Part shown: piece after piece, positions 1 through 12,098 of the stretch
Position numbering within the stretch: position 1 is the first letter of the stretch
Layout of the letters: the number at the start of each line of letters is the position of its first letter
Assembly (NCBI GenBank): GCA_021234155.1
Contig: JAJEKV010000128.1
Coordinates: 2,025,736-2,089,735 of the forward strand
Origin: Isoetes taiwanensis
Taxonomy: Eukaryota > Streptophyta > Lycopodiopsida > Isoetales > Isoetaceae
Length of the DNA: 64,000 bases
Direction: 5' to 3'
The notes under the pieces: generated by a model
The model's input: the letters and a program-made list of their open reading frames with translations, nothing else
Told to the model about the DNA's origin: nothing
The model's database searches: none
Position numbers and translations under genes: made by a program

Positions 1-232
1 CACGGTGCGAAATGACTATTCCACCTTCCGTGGGAATGTTCATTATTGCCGCCACTGGGCGCGGCGTTTTTGGAGTGTGCAATTTTCGCATGCTGACTAC
101 ACACACTTGTCTCAAGAGAATGCTTATCTCAATTTAGAATCTACATGTAAGGAAAATGGCCAAGAGCTTTCCAAATTGAAAATGTGGGGTAAATAGATGG
201 ATCATATGTATCACTTATGATTACATACTTAT

Positions 233-294
233 AACTCATATAAGAGGCATAGCATATACTTAGAACTCATATAAGAGGCATAGCATACATGAAT
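233..294. repeat. Tandem duplication, 2 x 31 bp
   Basis: Two adjacent 31-bp copies begin with AACTCATATAAGAGGCATAG; they differ only in the last bases. No coding role is evident. The surrounding 1-1000 region shows broken frames on both strands and no recognisable gene. Confidence 0.8.
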
Positions 295-1028
295 ACAGAA
301 GTTCATTCGTAATCGGGATCGTCATGAAAAGGTAGTTGAGTGATGCGATTAATCTCATAGACCTGACGCTCTGGAACCCTGCAAAGGTGGATAACAACAC
401 GATAAAACCCTCCGGAAGAACGATTTCGACCCTCTGCTACTCCTTCCAGCCAAGGATCAAGGGGGATACCCCTCTGAGAACATCTACAAAGATCATTATA
501 TGTCATAGTGCAAGTAATGGAGTCCATATCTTCGGGACGAGGAGGCAAGGTAGACCCCCTGTAATAAGAATAACCAGGCCGAGACATAGCAAATGGATGC
601 CTTCTTATATCGAACAAAATTATTGACATGCACTGTAGCAGCATTATTGGTTATACATACGAGCATAATGTACAAAATACACATGTATATAATGTATGAT
701 ACAAAGATATATACCTTCTCCGAGTATTGATTTAGGGGACTCTTTCGAGTCATTGTCACCAAAGCACCCTGATCTTTTTTCTATCATGTACATTTGATAA
801 TTTCTATTCCATATTAGGTGGATGATAACATCAAGGGATCGGGATAATAGCGAGGATTGAGAGCCGCAAAGGGTCATCCGGGCCTTCCATGGGTATTTCT
901 TGCTCATGACACGCTTGAAGTTTTCGTGATTCATCTTGCGGGTAATGGAATCACGCTCAGACGCAATGAGACCACATGGCTAGATGGAGGCCAATGTTGC
1001 CGCGATTCGGCAATTTGATGTATATTTA

Positions 1029-1080
1029 TACCCACCAAAATTATTGATGGTATGTACCCACCAAAAAATTATTGATGGTA
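1029..1080. repeat. Tandem duplication, 2 x 26 bp
   Basis: Two head-to-tail copies of a 26-bp unit starting TACCCACCAAAA and ending in ATTGATGGTA lie in AT-rich spacer. They differ by two A residues and one terminal base. Confidence 0.75.
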
Positions 1081-1170
1081 TATACATAGAAATTATTGGA
1101 TTATATACATACTTGTATGGTACTTTCAGATAATGGCATATATACCTGATTTCTCTTTAAATAGGCATCT

Positions 1171-2640
1171 ATGCCTTCATTGTCTTGTTTGGTCCTTGCC
1201 TCTTGTGCGCTTCTTTTGTCTTTCTTTGCCTCTTTTCCCCGCTTGTCCGCCTCTTGTCTCCGCTCCTTGTCTCTCCGCTCGCTCCACTAATTTCTTTGTC
1301 TGTTCCACTAATTTTGCAAATGGTAACTTTGTAAGAACATCCTCGCCTGGCTGATCCGGAAAGCCCGCAAGCATCTTGGCGCAGAAATACGTGCACTTTT
1401 GATGATTTTTTTTGCAACTTTTGGGAGCATCGATGGCGACCGGGTCCAACCACGTAGCTTGCAAGGCACCGGAGCAACTTCATTATCGACGCTATACTCG
1501 CCATCTCCCTCCTTTGGAGGAGATCAATTCGAGAATGCAAGGTTCACTCTAAGTGCTTTGGGACTTCTTGAACCCCTCGATTTAGAAGATAGGCTAGAAC
1601 AGGTTGAAGGACATGCTTTTCCATGGTTTCATGGCCTACTCTCCTGGATCAATATCGCCCGGGTCATTCCTACTAGTGAGAAGAATAGGATTTATATCCT
1701 CATTGAACTTTACAACTTCCATTACAAATCTTTTGTGGATATTGGTAAGCTCCTATTCCGTTCCCTTGACTTCAACATCCAGGTGGTTCTTGTCTAGATT
1801 CCCACCGGGATACAATTCCTTGGGATACACGTGACCTATGGCTACATAGCACCACTGACACATAATCATTACATATCACGGGTGAAGATACTCCATTGGA
1901 ATATGTGTATAAACTAGATTTTCATAGAAATTAAGTATATAAGCAAGTGAGTTTCGGTAATTAAGTTACATCTTCGGTGTAATTAAGTGATTTTCGTGGC
2001 AATTAAGTAATTAAGTAATATCTTCTACCATTTTCCTTGTATTTTTTCATGTGATTGTTCTATTTGTGGTCATATTATTCGGCACCAGACGCATAAATCG
2101 CTTCGATTACAAATTATTGAAGTGCCTATTTCGTGACCGAAGTACGATGATAAAATCACGAGATCCCGTTTTGTTACCACCAATCGAATGGTATAATACT
2201 TCAGCATTATTGGTATTATTCTTCATCATTCTTGGTATTATACTCAAATGATATTAGTATTATACTTCAACATTATTGGATTCAGAGCTATAAATTCTTT
2301 TCTTGCTTTTGCTTTCACTTCTCACCTTTGTTCCATGTTTTCACCTTGCTTTCACTTCGAGTCTTTGGTCTTCCTTGCCACTTGATCTTGATGTTTGTTC
2401 TTAGCTACTTCATCTTGTTCCTTGCTCTTGATCTTGCTACTTGATCTTGTTCCTTGCTTTCTTGCTCCATGATCTTCCTTCTTTTTTGATCTTCTTGCTC
2501 CTTGATCGTCCTTGATCCTTGCTTCTTGCTACTTGATCTTGATGCTCCTTGCTACTTGATCTTCGTGCTCCTTGTTCTTTGCTACTTGATCTTCGTGCTC
2601 TTTGCAAATGATTGACCGAATCCTCCCTCGGTTACCTGCA
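1171..2640. other. Unassigned region with CT-rich simple-sequence tracts
   Basis: Two pyrimidine-rich stretches are visible. The one at about 1171-1290 is built from degenerate CTTGTCTC-type words. The one at about 2330-2605 repeats words such as CTTGCTACTTGATCTT and CTTGATCTTCGTGCTC with variable spacing, like a decayed minisatellite. Between them (about 1400-1840) is an open plus-strand stretch whose product I do not recognise. No gene is supported. Confidence 0.55.
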
Positions 2641-4213
2641 AGGCCTGAAGCATGCCCCCTGCATTCTCATGCGGCCTGGAATGGATGAGCTACGGGACCA
2701 TTTCTTGAGTGGAGGTTGCGCCTTGGCCCCACCAATGAGCTTACAATGGAGTTGATCAACTTCATTCTCGAGCGATTTGATTGTGGTCATGAGCCACCGA
2801 TGGAAATTAATCCATCTGAATGTTATAGGAGACTTGCAATGAGGGGAATGCTTGAACCCCTCCTTATCCGGACGAGATGTTACAAACAATTGAGGCCTCT
2901 TCTTCATGCTGGATATTTAGCACACTCTCCTCGATGCATACATATCGTAGTTCATTCATGAAATTTGTAAGGGATGTATGTATGGCCTTATTAGGGTGTA
3001 CTACAACGCAGCCAACGGTTTTGTGGAGTTGGGTCCGCTTCTTCTTCCCGTGGAGTATCATCCTCCTGGAATTACTTTTTTCTAATGACTAGGTACCCCA
3101 TATGGTGGGAAGAATCAAAGCCGGGATGAGCGTGAGCTCTTGACTCCTAACCCGCATGCATGGGTTAGACCCGCAGGAAGGGAAGGGTTAGAAACCTAGG
3201 GGAAGGTTACTTGGACATAATTCCCATTTGCCATTCTCTAAATGTTCTCTAATATGTTAATATATTCTCTAACATGTTAATATGCTCACTTTGATCTTGT
3301 GGTTCATCTTCTATAGAATGATTCAATTTCGCCCGCGTGGCCACGGTGCAAAATTGCCTGCCCTCACACAAGTAACCATGGGAATTCAAGACCGCGTGTC
3401 CACTGCAGCGAAAAAATACCGGGCCTCACAAAGTAATTATATTTCCATTTCAAGACCGTGGGCAACGGTGCATTGAAAGTATACATAGAGAATAGATACA
3501 ATCAAAATACTTAGCAAGCAAAAAAAAATATACAATAAAGATCGTTTCATTAATATAAAACACTCTACAAGATGCCTCGAAGTAATTTGTCAAGGCAATA
3601 TCCCGCCATTATTGTCACTCTCTTGGAATGCACAGCACATTGTGATTTCAGCGGCCTCGCGGCAGAGCATCAAAGGGCATCCGCAAAGTGAATCGAGTCA
3701 CCTCTTTTCCGCATTGAAAATCAGAATCAGCCCTCAGGTGACCTTGCACCGTCCCTCTTCATCTTATCGTATCTCTCCTGAACCACCTCCTTACATATTC
3801 TAGCCATTGTGAGCTTCGAAGCACCCACTCACGTGGTTCTCGAAGTGCGGATCCTGCTGCGATCCATCTTAACTTTTTGATTAAACGGCTGGCCCTTCTT
3901 ATTGCCTTTAGGAGGGCCTTTACAGAGAACCCGTTTCTTATGCAGCTTAAGCTTAGTCTTCCTCTTCACGCCTCTGGATTCCGCGCGACTACGTGCCGCT
4001 CATCAACAGGAACCACTATCGACCGGTACTACGGTTTGCCCTGCTTAATCACAGTCGCTACTCGCCTCTTGTAGAACGATATTTTCTTCTATTTGAGCCA
4101 CAAAGGACACGGATAGGGACAACCTGGTACATAACATTGAGGGGTTCAAAAACCGCCCTCGAACAGCAATAGGAACGTTCGATAGGCACATCAGCCAAAG
4201 GAACATCCCGGAC
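2641..4213. other. Unassigned repeat-like DNA without a gene
   Basis: No family is recognised in any frame. The stretch contains two copies of the semi-palindromic word CCACGGTGCAAAA / CAACGGTGCATTG (about 3340 and 3463) that recurs elsewhere in the window. This suggests that it is transposon-derived. Confidence 0.4.
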
Positions 4214-4594
4214 ATGCACATCCCGATGGTCATCCTCATGGGGCTTAGCATTCTCATTGTCGCCTCCAAGCAAGAGTCATTTTGGTTTATCTCCACCAAT
4301 CCAACTTTCGCAAGATCTACGAGGAAGTCCGGTTATGTAATCTATCTCATTAGCCAAGACAGAGAATGTGTTGGGAGTTGGCGTCAAAAGAAGCCATCAA
4401 CTTTGGGCCACACGACGAAGGAATGGAGTGCCTCAAGCAAGATTGTCGGCTCCCATCGAAGGAGCAACAGCAACGAATTATGCCGGCGTAACTACCACAT
4501 CGGCGTTAGCGGCGATGCAATCATCGAACGCGGGAACTCCATGACGCATACCTGCCTGCACTGCGAAGGTTCCTTCTCGACTAAATGGCCGTAA
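4214..4594 (+). pseudogene. Possible Ty1/copia RNase H relic
   Basis: The plus-strand product contains FARSTRKSGYVIYLI followed by a stretch ending in TKEWSAS. This resembles the copia RNase H block, in which a D-x-A-x-x-x-x-x-R-R-S-T-S-G-Y segment precedes a W-x-S-K-K-Q and S-x-x-E-A-E-Y segment. The catalytic residues are not preserved and the frame dies at 4594. No LTRs or reverse transcriptase were found next to it. The call rests on one short block and could be chance. Confidence 0.25.
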
Positions 4595-5020
4595 GAGGGT
4601 AAACACGCCTTGGCCTCGGAAGGGTATGTCTCTAAAAATCTCCCTGCGTCATTGGCAACATTCGAACTACCGGTGGGGACACCGCTGATGGATGTTTTTA
4701 CGGCTCGAAGGCGGTGCTTTCTCTGTTTGTTAGAAGCACCGACATAATTCTCGGCGCTGCCCCTCATTTGTCTTCACCATGATGTGTATGTCGCACGGCG
4801 CCTTCTCTCGTTCTTTGGTTGTTGGTATTGTTAGATCGGCATTACGGCTAATACATGCCATTGTCTCACGGCGTAATGCAACAAATGAGTGGACAAGATT
4901 GATAAATATGCAATGTAATGACTTAGAACAAAATATCAAAAGCGGACAACATCGATAACAAAGATAATTATATAAAAAGAGTAAATTGCTGCAGATGCGA
5001 AAATGGCAAAAGATAGCCAC
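4595..5020. other. No gene seen
   Basis: Short open stretches occur on both strands without recognisable motifs. Confidence 0.4.
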
Positions 5021-5029
5021 GGAAATCAA

Positions 5030-5530
5030 ATCTTTACTTGCGACCGTGGCCGCGGTATGGAATGCCGGATAATCTACAACTAATTCCCAGCTTCATTACG
5101 CAAGAGATAGCCCGCAGTGCGGAAATACTTCAATATTCAGCCAATTGAATACCAACTAAGTTCGCGTGCCCACGCTGACCCTAACATATTGAAAACTTAT
5201 AGTTGCACATCATGGTCAATAGTTATATATTAATATAAATTTATTCATACAATTGATTCCCGTAGTATATCTTCTACCACAATCGCGATCCTTGTGGATG
5301 CGCCCTTTTTAACTTGTTCTGCTGCACTAGAGCTACACCATATCATTTTCTTTTTCTGCTCAACTTTTCTCCTCAATATTCTAGCCAACGATCGTGTCTT
5401 GTTTAGCTTTATCTTTTTTCTCTAGCTTGCGAGATAATCCTTCTATAGAACCATTGGCACATCTCAAGGTAATGAGTTACCACCACGAACCTCGATGTTA
5501 TTGTGAACTTTGAAAAAAGCATTCTTGGCT
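5030..5530. repeat. Dispersed repeat, left copy (partner at 62990-64000)
   Basis: The stretch from the GACCGTGGCCGCGGT-like word to the TATCTTTTTTCTCTAGCTT block recurs in the same order and orientation near the right edge of the window. There it is diverged and carries extra DNA of about 490 bp. The 3' part overlaps the C-terminal coding end of the minus-strand transposon-type protein. Confidence 0.55.
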
Positions 5531-7180
5531 TGCTTATGTGACTTCTCTCCATTCCGTAGGTATTCCATATTCCCAAGCTCCCCGTACTCTTTGGCAAACC
5601 ACAAGCCATGTATGTGAAGTATATGAATGTAATGTGTGACATTGCATTCTCCCCATGCTTGTATAAAAACGACCGTGTGAATTGGAGTTCTTGCTACTCG
5701 AATTCATCTAACTTTCCACCCACTATTTTTTTCTCTCGCCATCAAAGTTACGTGATTTTCCGATTCTTCCTGCGCTTTAATTTTCTTTAGTTTTGCCCTC
5801 CCGCGTGGAAGTAATGGTCATCTTCGCTTCCGACAAGTCCTTATACCCTCCCACTTTCAGGTTGGCAATGATCCATTCTTACGTAATTTATTTAAGGCAG
5901 AAATCTCTTCGCTTTCACCCCACCCATAGATGGTTTACAAGGAACCTTGCCTCCCCTTCTTAGGATCTTGCGGGATTTTATAGTCACCACCATGAAGAAG
6001 ACCAAGATCGAAAAGCACGTTCTCAACATCTTTCATACTCATCTACCCTAGCATACAAACAAGAAAGGACATGCGTGGTTAGTCTTACGTAACCATGTTT
6101 CATGTTATACATGCACTTGATGGTCTTTAGATCAGTGCCCGATGTCATTCAACCTCAATCTCTGGTGAGCGAGGTGAACTCTAAGCTTCTCTCCACTCCA
6201 CGAGCAGCAATAATAGTAGGAATAGGTGTTCTGTTAAAAGACCCACCGAAGAACACCATGATTTTCTTAGGTACTTGAAATATCCCTATCCACCAAATAT
6301 GGTCCTCGATTGAACAGAGAACTTCCCTTCCTCATTATCGAATTTGACAACGCCTGTTCATTAATGTCAAAGAAACCCTCTCATACTTTTCACCTTTGAT
6401 CAGTTCCATCTCATCCAACTTTATAGCAATTTGGAGTTTCCTCCACATTCTTCCACTTTCATATCATAGAAGCTAACTAACTTGAAAAGCATTTTAGAGA
6501 GATCCATCCAACAATTATTCTTCTCATTAAGAACAAATAGATCATTTCCGAGCCACCCTTCTTCTTACTTTTCCTGATTAGTGATCCCAAGTGCACGGAT
6601 GTGGTGATGCGGTACATCTCTCCCAAATGTTCGTACTTCGCATTCCTCTTTGTTCGCTTGCTCTCACATAACCTGAGTCTTGGCAAGATGGTCTTCATAA
6701 TACCCGTTTGTTTGATACCATCCGCAAACATCTAAAGAGAGCAATATAAGCTTGTCGACCGATACCCACATTGTCACATAATTCTTGCATGTTATCAAAC
6801 ACTTTGACTCTTTCCCAATTCGGTAAGAGCACTGCTCAAACCTTGACTTTTCTTAAATGGTTAGCTCCGGGAACTTCAACATATCTATAACATCATCTTT
6901 AGTTACAAGCTTTTCAACAAACTAGCCATATTACAAGGTTTTCTCTTCTTCTTTTCAGCCATAGTAGGATCCACAGATTTTTAATAGCGTGGATTCTTCT
7001 TGAACGCGAGCCCCCCACCACTAGGGGCAAGTATATTTAGGGCCTTGAGTTCTTTTTTTCCTCTCCCTCATGCGATGTGGTGTCATTTTGGTCTTTTTAA
7101 CTTCCTTTCCGGTTTGTCATTGTCCTCGAGCATCTCTTCAATCCTTGTTTAAGTGACTCCACCTCCATAAGCAACCTTTG
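5280..7180 (-). pseudogene. Decayed transposon-type protein, family unassigned
   Basis: Read on the minus strand, scattered frames give an ordered series of blocks: VFDNMQELCDNVGIGRQAYI near 6790, a serine/arginine-rich middle, and a C-terminal block with TYGMERSH and CQWFYRRII near 5445-5570, followed by a basic tail. At least ten stops and shifts separate them, so no protein can be made. The order of blocks and the recurrence of the C-terminal block at 63.9 kb suggest a multi-copy element. I do not recognise catalytic residues and cannot assign a transposase class. The tyrosine-recombinase element starts at 7255, just beyond the 5' end of this relic, and has probably inserted into it. Confidence 0.35.
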
Positions 7181-7254
7181 ATTGGAAGCTTGCAGTTCTT
7201 CTGTATTCTTAGACCTGTTGGTTAAGAAATAGTTACACTGTTGGAGGTAATTAC

Positions 7255-7428
7255 AATGCCATGGTTCTATTGCATAAGCAATAGAACCATCATTCCTTGG
7301 ATGGGGGCGTCTTTCCACCTTCCCTCTTGAGTTTTCTCTATTTATAGGTTCATGTCTCTCTTTAGCCTTTCCATCCAGCGTTCTCTTGAGCTGTTGTTGG
7401 TCTTGCCTTAGTCTTCTAGCCTCCTACA
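7255..7428 (+). repeat. Split direct repeat A1 of the tyrosine-recombinase element
   Basis: It matches 14375-14547 over about 174 bp with few differences. It begins AATGCC and contains a perfect 13-bp inverted repeat, ATGGTTCTATTGC / GCAATAGAACCAT, around ATAA (7261-7290). The copy marks the left end of the element. Confidence 0.88.
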
Positions 7429-9496
7429 TCATGCAGGAATCTCTTACCTAGAGGTATGGCTGATTCTGTTATTTATTTGGTTTGGATGATGCTAGTAGGA
7501 AGGAGCTTCTCTATCGGGGTTGTCTGAGGTTCAATCACAGGCGAACCAAGCCCCATTCATATGGGCGTCCTTTTGCATTGTAAATTTTGTTTCTTTTGTT
7601 TGCGTTGATAGGATTTACAAGCATGTATTGTAGGCTGTTTCCTTTGTTTGCGTTGATAGGATTTACAAGCATGGATTAGCAGTTTTTAATTTGTAGTCGC
7701 TGGTCTACGCTTTGCGGAGTCTCGATCTTTGGTTTTGGCTACGAGAAGTCTACGTTTTACGGAAGTTGAACTCGCTTTGCTTTCTTTTTGGTCTCATCGG
7801 GAGGTTTTCTACAGCATTGGGATAAACCCAGTAACCAATCCCTTCGATTGCTTTTAATTTCTGCCTGCTCGGCATTTTTTCTCTCTAGTGCTGTATAGGA
7901 ATTCAGAGACGGTTTTGCATGGATCTCGTTGTTTTTGGGCTGGGCTATTTGTCTGCAATCGATTGCACATTTTAAGTTCTCTGGTCCTTTTTGGATGCTT
8001 TATTCCTTGTAATAGGATGTCGGTTCAGATCTTCGAGGTTTAGCCTGATAAGAATTATGGAGCAGCCTGGCATCACGGCTGCTTACTCAGATATTGATTA
8101 GAAGACTCTTCTGGGGTCGTTTTGTGGTCGATTTTGTTTACAGATCCTACTTGTGAGTCCCAAACAATCAGGTTTCTGAGGTTGCTTCGTTGGACGGTAG
8201 CGCAGCTTGGAATTTGCGTTTTCAGGTGAGTCAGTGTTATTCTATTCTGGCTGCTTGTTAGGAATCTAAGTTCTTAGGAAAGCATGTGTCTGCGGTACCT
8301 GTGGAAGAAGGGTTCAGATCGAACAGCCTGTGGCTTGTCTTCCTTTGATCTATGACCTCGATCAAGCTTAGATCGGTCGACCGGCGGATTTTGTTACGTC
8401 TATTTGAGCCCACGGCGATTAATCCTTCCCGTTTACGCACGCCGGTATTTGGGCTTGCGCTCAGTTCGATTCCCCCCCTTTTTTGCCTCACGGGATTCAG
8501 CGCCGTCCTCTTCTGCGCCTCCGTTTTTGCCTACATTTGTTCAACCACCGCATTTCTTCCCAAATGCCCCCTTTTTTTTTTTTTTTTTTTTTTTGTTAGC
8601 CCTTTGGCCTTATTCTTTAACGGTGGTTATTCCACGCACCTTAGCCCAGCTATCTCATTGTTACCATTTAGGGCTTTCTAAGCCATGAACCAGGGTCTTA
8701 ATTTTTCCATTGTGTCTAGGTAGATTAAGCCTTTTTGCTAAGAGTGGCTTTTCGATGTCTATTTGGATAGTTTTGGTTTGCCATTATATCTAGATTAAGC
8801 CTTTTTGCTTAGGGGTGCCTTTGATGTCTAGTTGGATAGTTGTGGTTTGCTAGAGGGTGCCGTTCATATTGCTCAATTACTTGGGGTCAAGTTCAGGTAC
8901 CTAAGTTAGGTTGTTGGCTCGTATAAGATTTTTCTAGCTAGTATGAGATTGTGTGTGTTTTTTTTTTTTTTTTTTTTTTTTTAGATTTACATGTTTAGGA
9001 CGAGTTGGGCTTAGAGGTGGTTCTTGGGGCTTGTCGATAGCTTTATGGCGTGTTTGTTGATTTATTTTCCTCCCTTTACCCCATAGGCTTCGGTTTAAAG
9101 TGTTTGGGGATCTAGTTGTTCTAGGATCTGAAGGTTGGTTTCTTTGGGTCGGGTCTATGTAATAGGAGTGTAGGTAGAAAGTCTAGCTAAGTAGATTTGT
9201 TTGCACTTGTATGGGCCTTAGGTCTAGTAGCTTTCTATGGAGGCAATATACGTAGGGTACTCTTTGTGTGTTTAGGGGAGGTTTTACTTTAGTTGCTTTA
9301 GAATGGTAGGGATTCTTGCAGTTTGGGTCAGTTGTTACATAGATACCGTTGTTGTATTTCTTTCACATAGGTGAATTAGGGCAGAAGGGTTTGTTCATTC
9401 ATTGGTAGCTCACATGCTTTGGTTTTTTCATGGTTTTAGTTTCTGTAACCACATTGCTTCTCGCTGATCTCACTAATAGTTGTTTTGATGGGCGTA
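7429..9496. other. 5' untranslated/internal region of the tyrosine-recombinase element
   Basis: There is no recognised protein here. Features seen are a 35-bp duplication (7591-7625 and 7639-7673, word TGCGTTGATAGGATTTACAA), two T homopolymers (about 8573-8594 and 8959-8982), and several CCTTTTTGCT-type direct repeats near 8730-8800. A plus-strand open stretch at 8352-8681 reads through the T tract and looks like noise. It may hold a long leader or intron ahead of the gag-like gene. Confidence 0.5.
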
Positions 9497-9510
9497 GTTC
9501 TTTCAGTTCT

Positions 9511-10581
9511 ATGGCAGATCAAACCACCTCGAATGAGGTCCGCACTTCCCTCCGCGGTCGCAGAGGCAAACGGGTTGCCACTGATGGGCCGCTTCCTGCA
9601 CCTCCTCCGCGCCGCACCCGCATATCCTTTGCACCGGAAGCCCCTAATGTTTCTGCCATCCCAACTCCTACAACCCCCATTGGTATCACTCCGCCTTTGG
9701 TTTCGTCTGCTACAAGCCTTGGTTCCTCGAGTTTGCCCCACACATTTGCAACTGCCGGGCCTTCTCGAGCTGCTCCCCCTGTCTCATTTGCACCGGTTTC
9801 CATGCCCCCTCCTCCAATATTCTCTCATGCCACGGCCGGCCCCGCCATTGGTGTAAGTCACCCTTTGCCTTCTATTGGGAATCCAGCACCTGCGCCCTCC
9901 CAAGACCTCTTACCACAGCTGCTTCAAACCTTACACCTTCAGATGTCTCAAATTCAGGACTTGCAAACATCTTTATCTGCTCAGTCTTCTGTCCATGAAC
10001 AACTTGAGGCCTTGCGGTTGGAGGTGCGGGAGCGTGCTGCACGTTCGATGCCGAATTTTAAGCGGGAGTCTTCCCGTCATCAATATGAATTCTTATGTGC
10101 TCACGAGAAGCGATTTGTAATTGCATTCCACGTTTGATGGCAATAACTCCCGGGTTCCAGATTGATTCCGGATCATTGAGGGAAGGTAAAGTGGCCCCCA
10201 ACGATTGCATGAAATTTTTAGTCATTTCTTGTAGAGAAGGATATGATGTTGCCTTTGATTTTGATGACCATTCGGCCCTTGCTCTTTTCTGCTGATGATT
10301 CGCGCAGTGAAGTTAGCTCGTCAGATGCAGAAGGCGGCGACCGGCCTCTTCTAAACCTCGGCTACTCGACACACCGCTAATCTGCTACTCCTCGATCCAC
10401 GATTTCCTTCATCCGTCGAGGACGGCTACCATCTTGCACTTTACGTAGCGGCAACCATTTCCATTGAGAGATGTTTTGCACGTATGAATGCTGGGGTCCC
10501 TTTTGCTAATTTCCCATCTGGAGTCCCCCCACCAGGACCCCTAGTTCCAGCCCCGGCACCTGGGTTCCCACGCCCTAATAT
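9511..10581 (+). pseudogene. Gag-like protein of the tyrosine-recombinase element (frameshifted)
   Basis: The ATG at 9511 (context TTCTATGGC) follows a CTTTCAG acceptor-like sequence. An ATG 81 bases upstream is in frame, but its extra peptide looks non-coding. The first 209 residues are open to 10137. They hold a proline/alanine-rich low-complexity N-terminal half, a glutamine-rich likely coiled coil (about residues 130-180) and the block NFKRESSRHQYEF. After a shift the reading continues with EGYDVAFDF in another frame and ends with a Pro-rich tail near 10581. The K-x-E...QYEF then EGY-x-VA pattern is what I know from Ngaro/DIRS Gag proteins. No CCHC knuckle was seen. Probable role: binding of element RNA in particles. 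Confidence 0.6.
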
Positions 10582-11038
10582 GTGATGTGATAGTGTTGTT
10601 GCATTAAGTATGGCAACTGGCTGCATTGGGTGTGGTTCCAAGTTTTCTAATAATGTTTTTTGGCTCGCAGCGAGACTACCTTATTTCATGTTGTTATTTT
10701 TCCACATCTACATTGAGCATGGCTAGTTCTGGAAGTTTGATGTTTGGCACCTTAGGTTAAATGGAGCTCTTGTAATGATTTTCCTATTTTGATCTTGCAT
10801 AAATGGTGTTTGTTTAGTGGTTTGCTCCTTAAAAGGCATCAAGTCCGGTTGTTTTTATGGCTTCTTGATGAAAAAGAATAAACATCTAAGTTTTTTGGAC
10901 ATGCTCCATTTCTTCTATTTCTGTCCTATTTGGGTCTCTTAGAGCATTTGGTGGAGGTTTGCTTAAGGTTTGTAGGTATGATTTGGCTGTGCATGTTTGG
11001 TGCTTTTTTCTTTCTAACATCTCTGGTTATGGTTTCAG

Positions 11039-12098
11039 AATGTACGCCTTTCTCCTCCGTCATCCCCCATCTTGGCATCAACCCAGTGACCTCTGATGAT
11101 TTGGCCTCCTCTTCTGTCGTTTTAGGTCGTCTTCTTGCAGCCTTACCTTTTTGGCAATCATTCTGCTCTTCACAACAAGTTTTGAGTTGGATCCAATTTG
11201 GTTATCGTCTCCCATGGTCCTCCGAGCCCCCCTCAGTCCCCAGCAGCTCCCAACCATTCGATGCTGTCCCGCCCATATAGAGTTTGCCCACTCTCATTGT
11301 CGTGACCTTCTTAAAACAGGTGCTGCGTCTTTGGTCCCTTTCCGCCCCTTTTTCTGTTCCCCCTTGGGGGTGGTCCCTAAAGGTCCAGATAAATTTCGCC
11401 TTATCTTAGATCTGCGAGTTTTGAACACCTTCCTGTCGACACCCTCCTTTCGTTATGAGTCCTTAGAATTGCTTCCCCATTTATGTGAACATGATGACTT
11501 CCTCTTTGCGGTTGATCTGAAATCCGGCTATCATCATGTAAGCCATTTGGCCTCCCCATTGCACATTCTTAGGGTTCGAGCTAGATAGTCCAATTCTTTA
11601 ATTTTGGGGGTCCTTCCCTTTGGTTTAGCGACGGCCCCTTTTGTGTTTACCAAACTCGTCAGACAATTAATTCGACTTTGGCGCGGCCAAGGCATCCGTT
11701 GCTTACCTTATGTAGATGACATCTTATTCCTTTGTCAGTCATTTCCAAGTTCTCTTCAATCTCATATCATCGCCGATTTGCAGCAAGCTGGCTTCCTTTT
11801 GGCCTGGAAAAAGTGTCGTTTTCGTCTGTCCCATCGCACCATTTTCTTAGGTTTCATTGTTGACTCTCATGAGGGGGTATTTCGCATCTCGGCCGCAAAA
11901 AAGAATAGAATCCTCTCTATCTGTGCTGATCTTCTTGGGTCAACTCAAGTCACTGCTCGTAGAATTGCTCAATTCTTGGGGTTCATCCAATCCTTGCGCC
12001 TAGTCTTTGGTCACTTATGTGCTGCCCTATCATATGGCCTTCATCGACCTCCTCCAATGCTGACCTATGGGACACCCCTTTTGCCTTGTCATCACTAG
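11039..12098 (+). pseudogene. Reverse transcriptase domain of the tyrosine-recombinase element
   Basis: The coding stretch starts after a TTTCAG at 11033-11038. Successive frames give LPFWQSFCSSQQVLSWIQFG and GYRLPW, then FRLILDLRVLN (fingers), FAVDLKSGYHHV (first catalytic Asp), LPFGLATAPFVFTK, and LPYVDDILF (YVDD active site, about 11710), then FLGFIVDSHEG in the thumb. These are all RT core motifs in order, and the pattern matches DIRS/Ngaro RTs rather than the gypsy RT found at 18.1-18.7 kb. Breaks: a frame change near 11250-11280 and stops near 11587, where about 10 residues around the F-Q-F motif are scrambled. The YVDD aspartates survive. Confidence 0.85.

Noticed and set aside
8352-8688. 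Two overlapping plus-strand open stretches with long Phe runs
   Set aside because: They read through a T homopolymer and lie in the leader of the retroelement; no motif.
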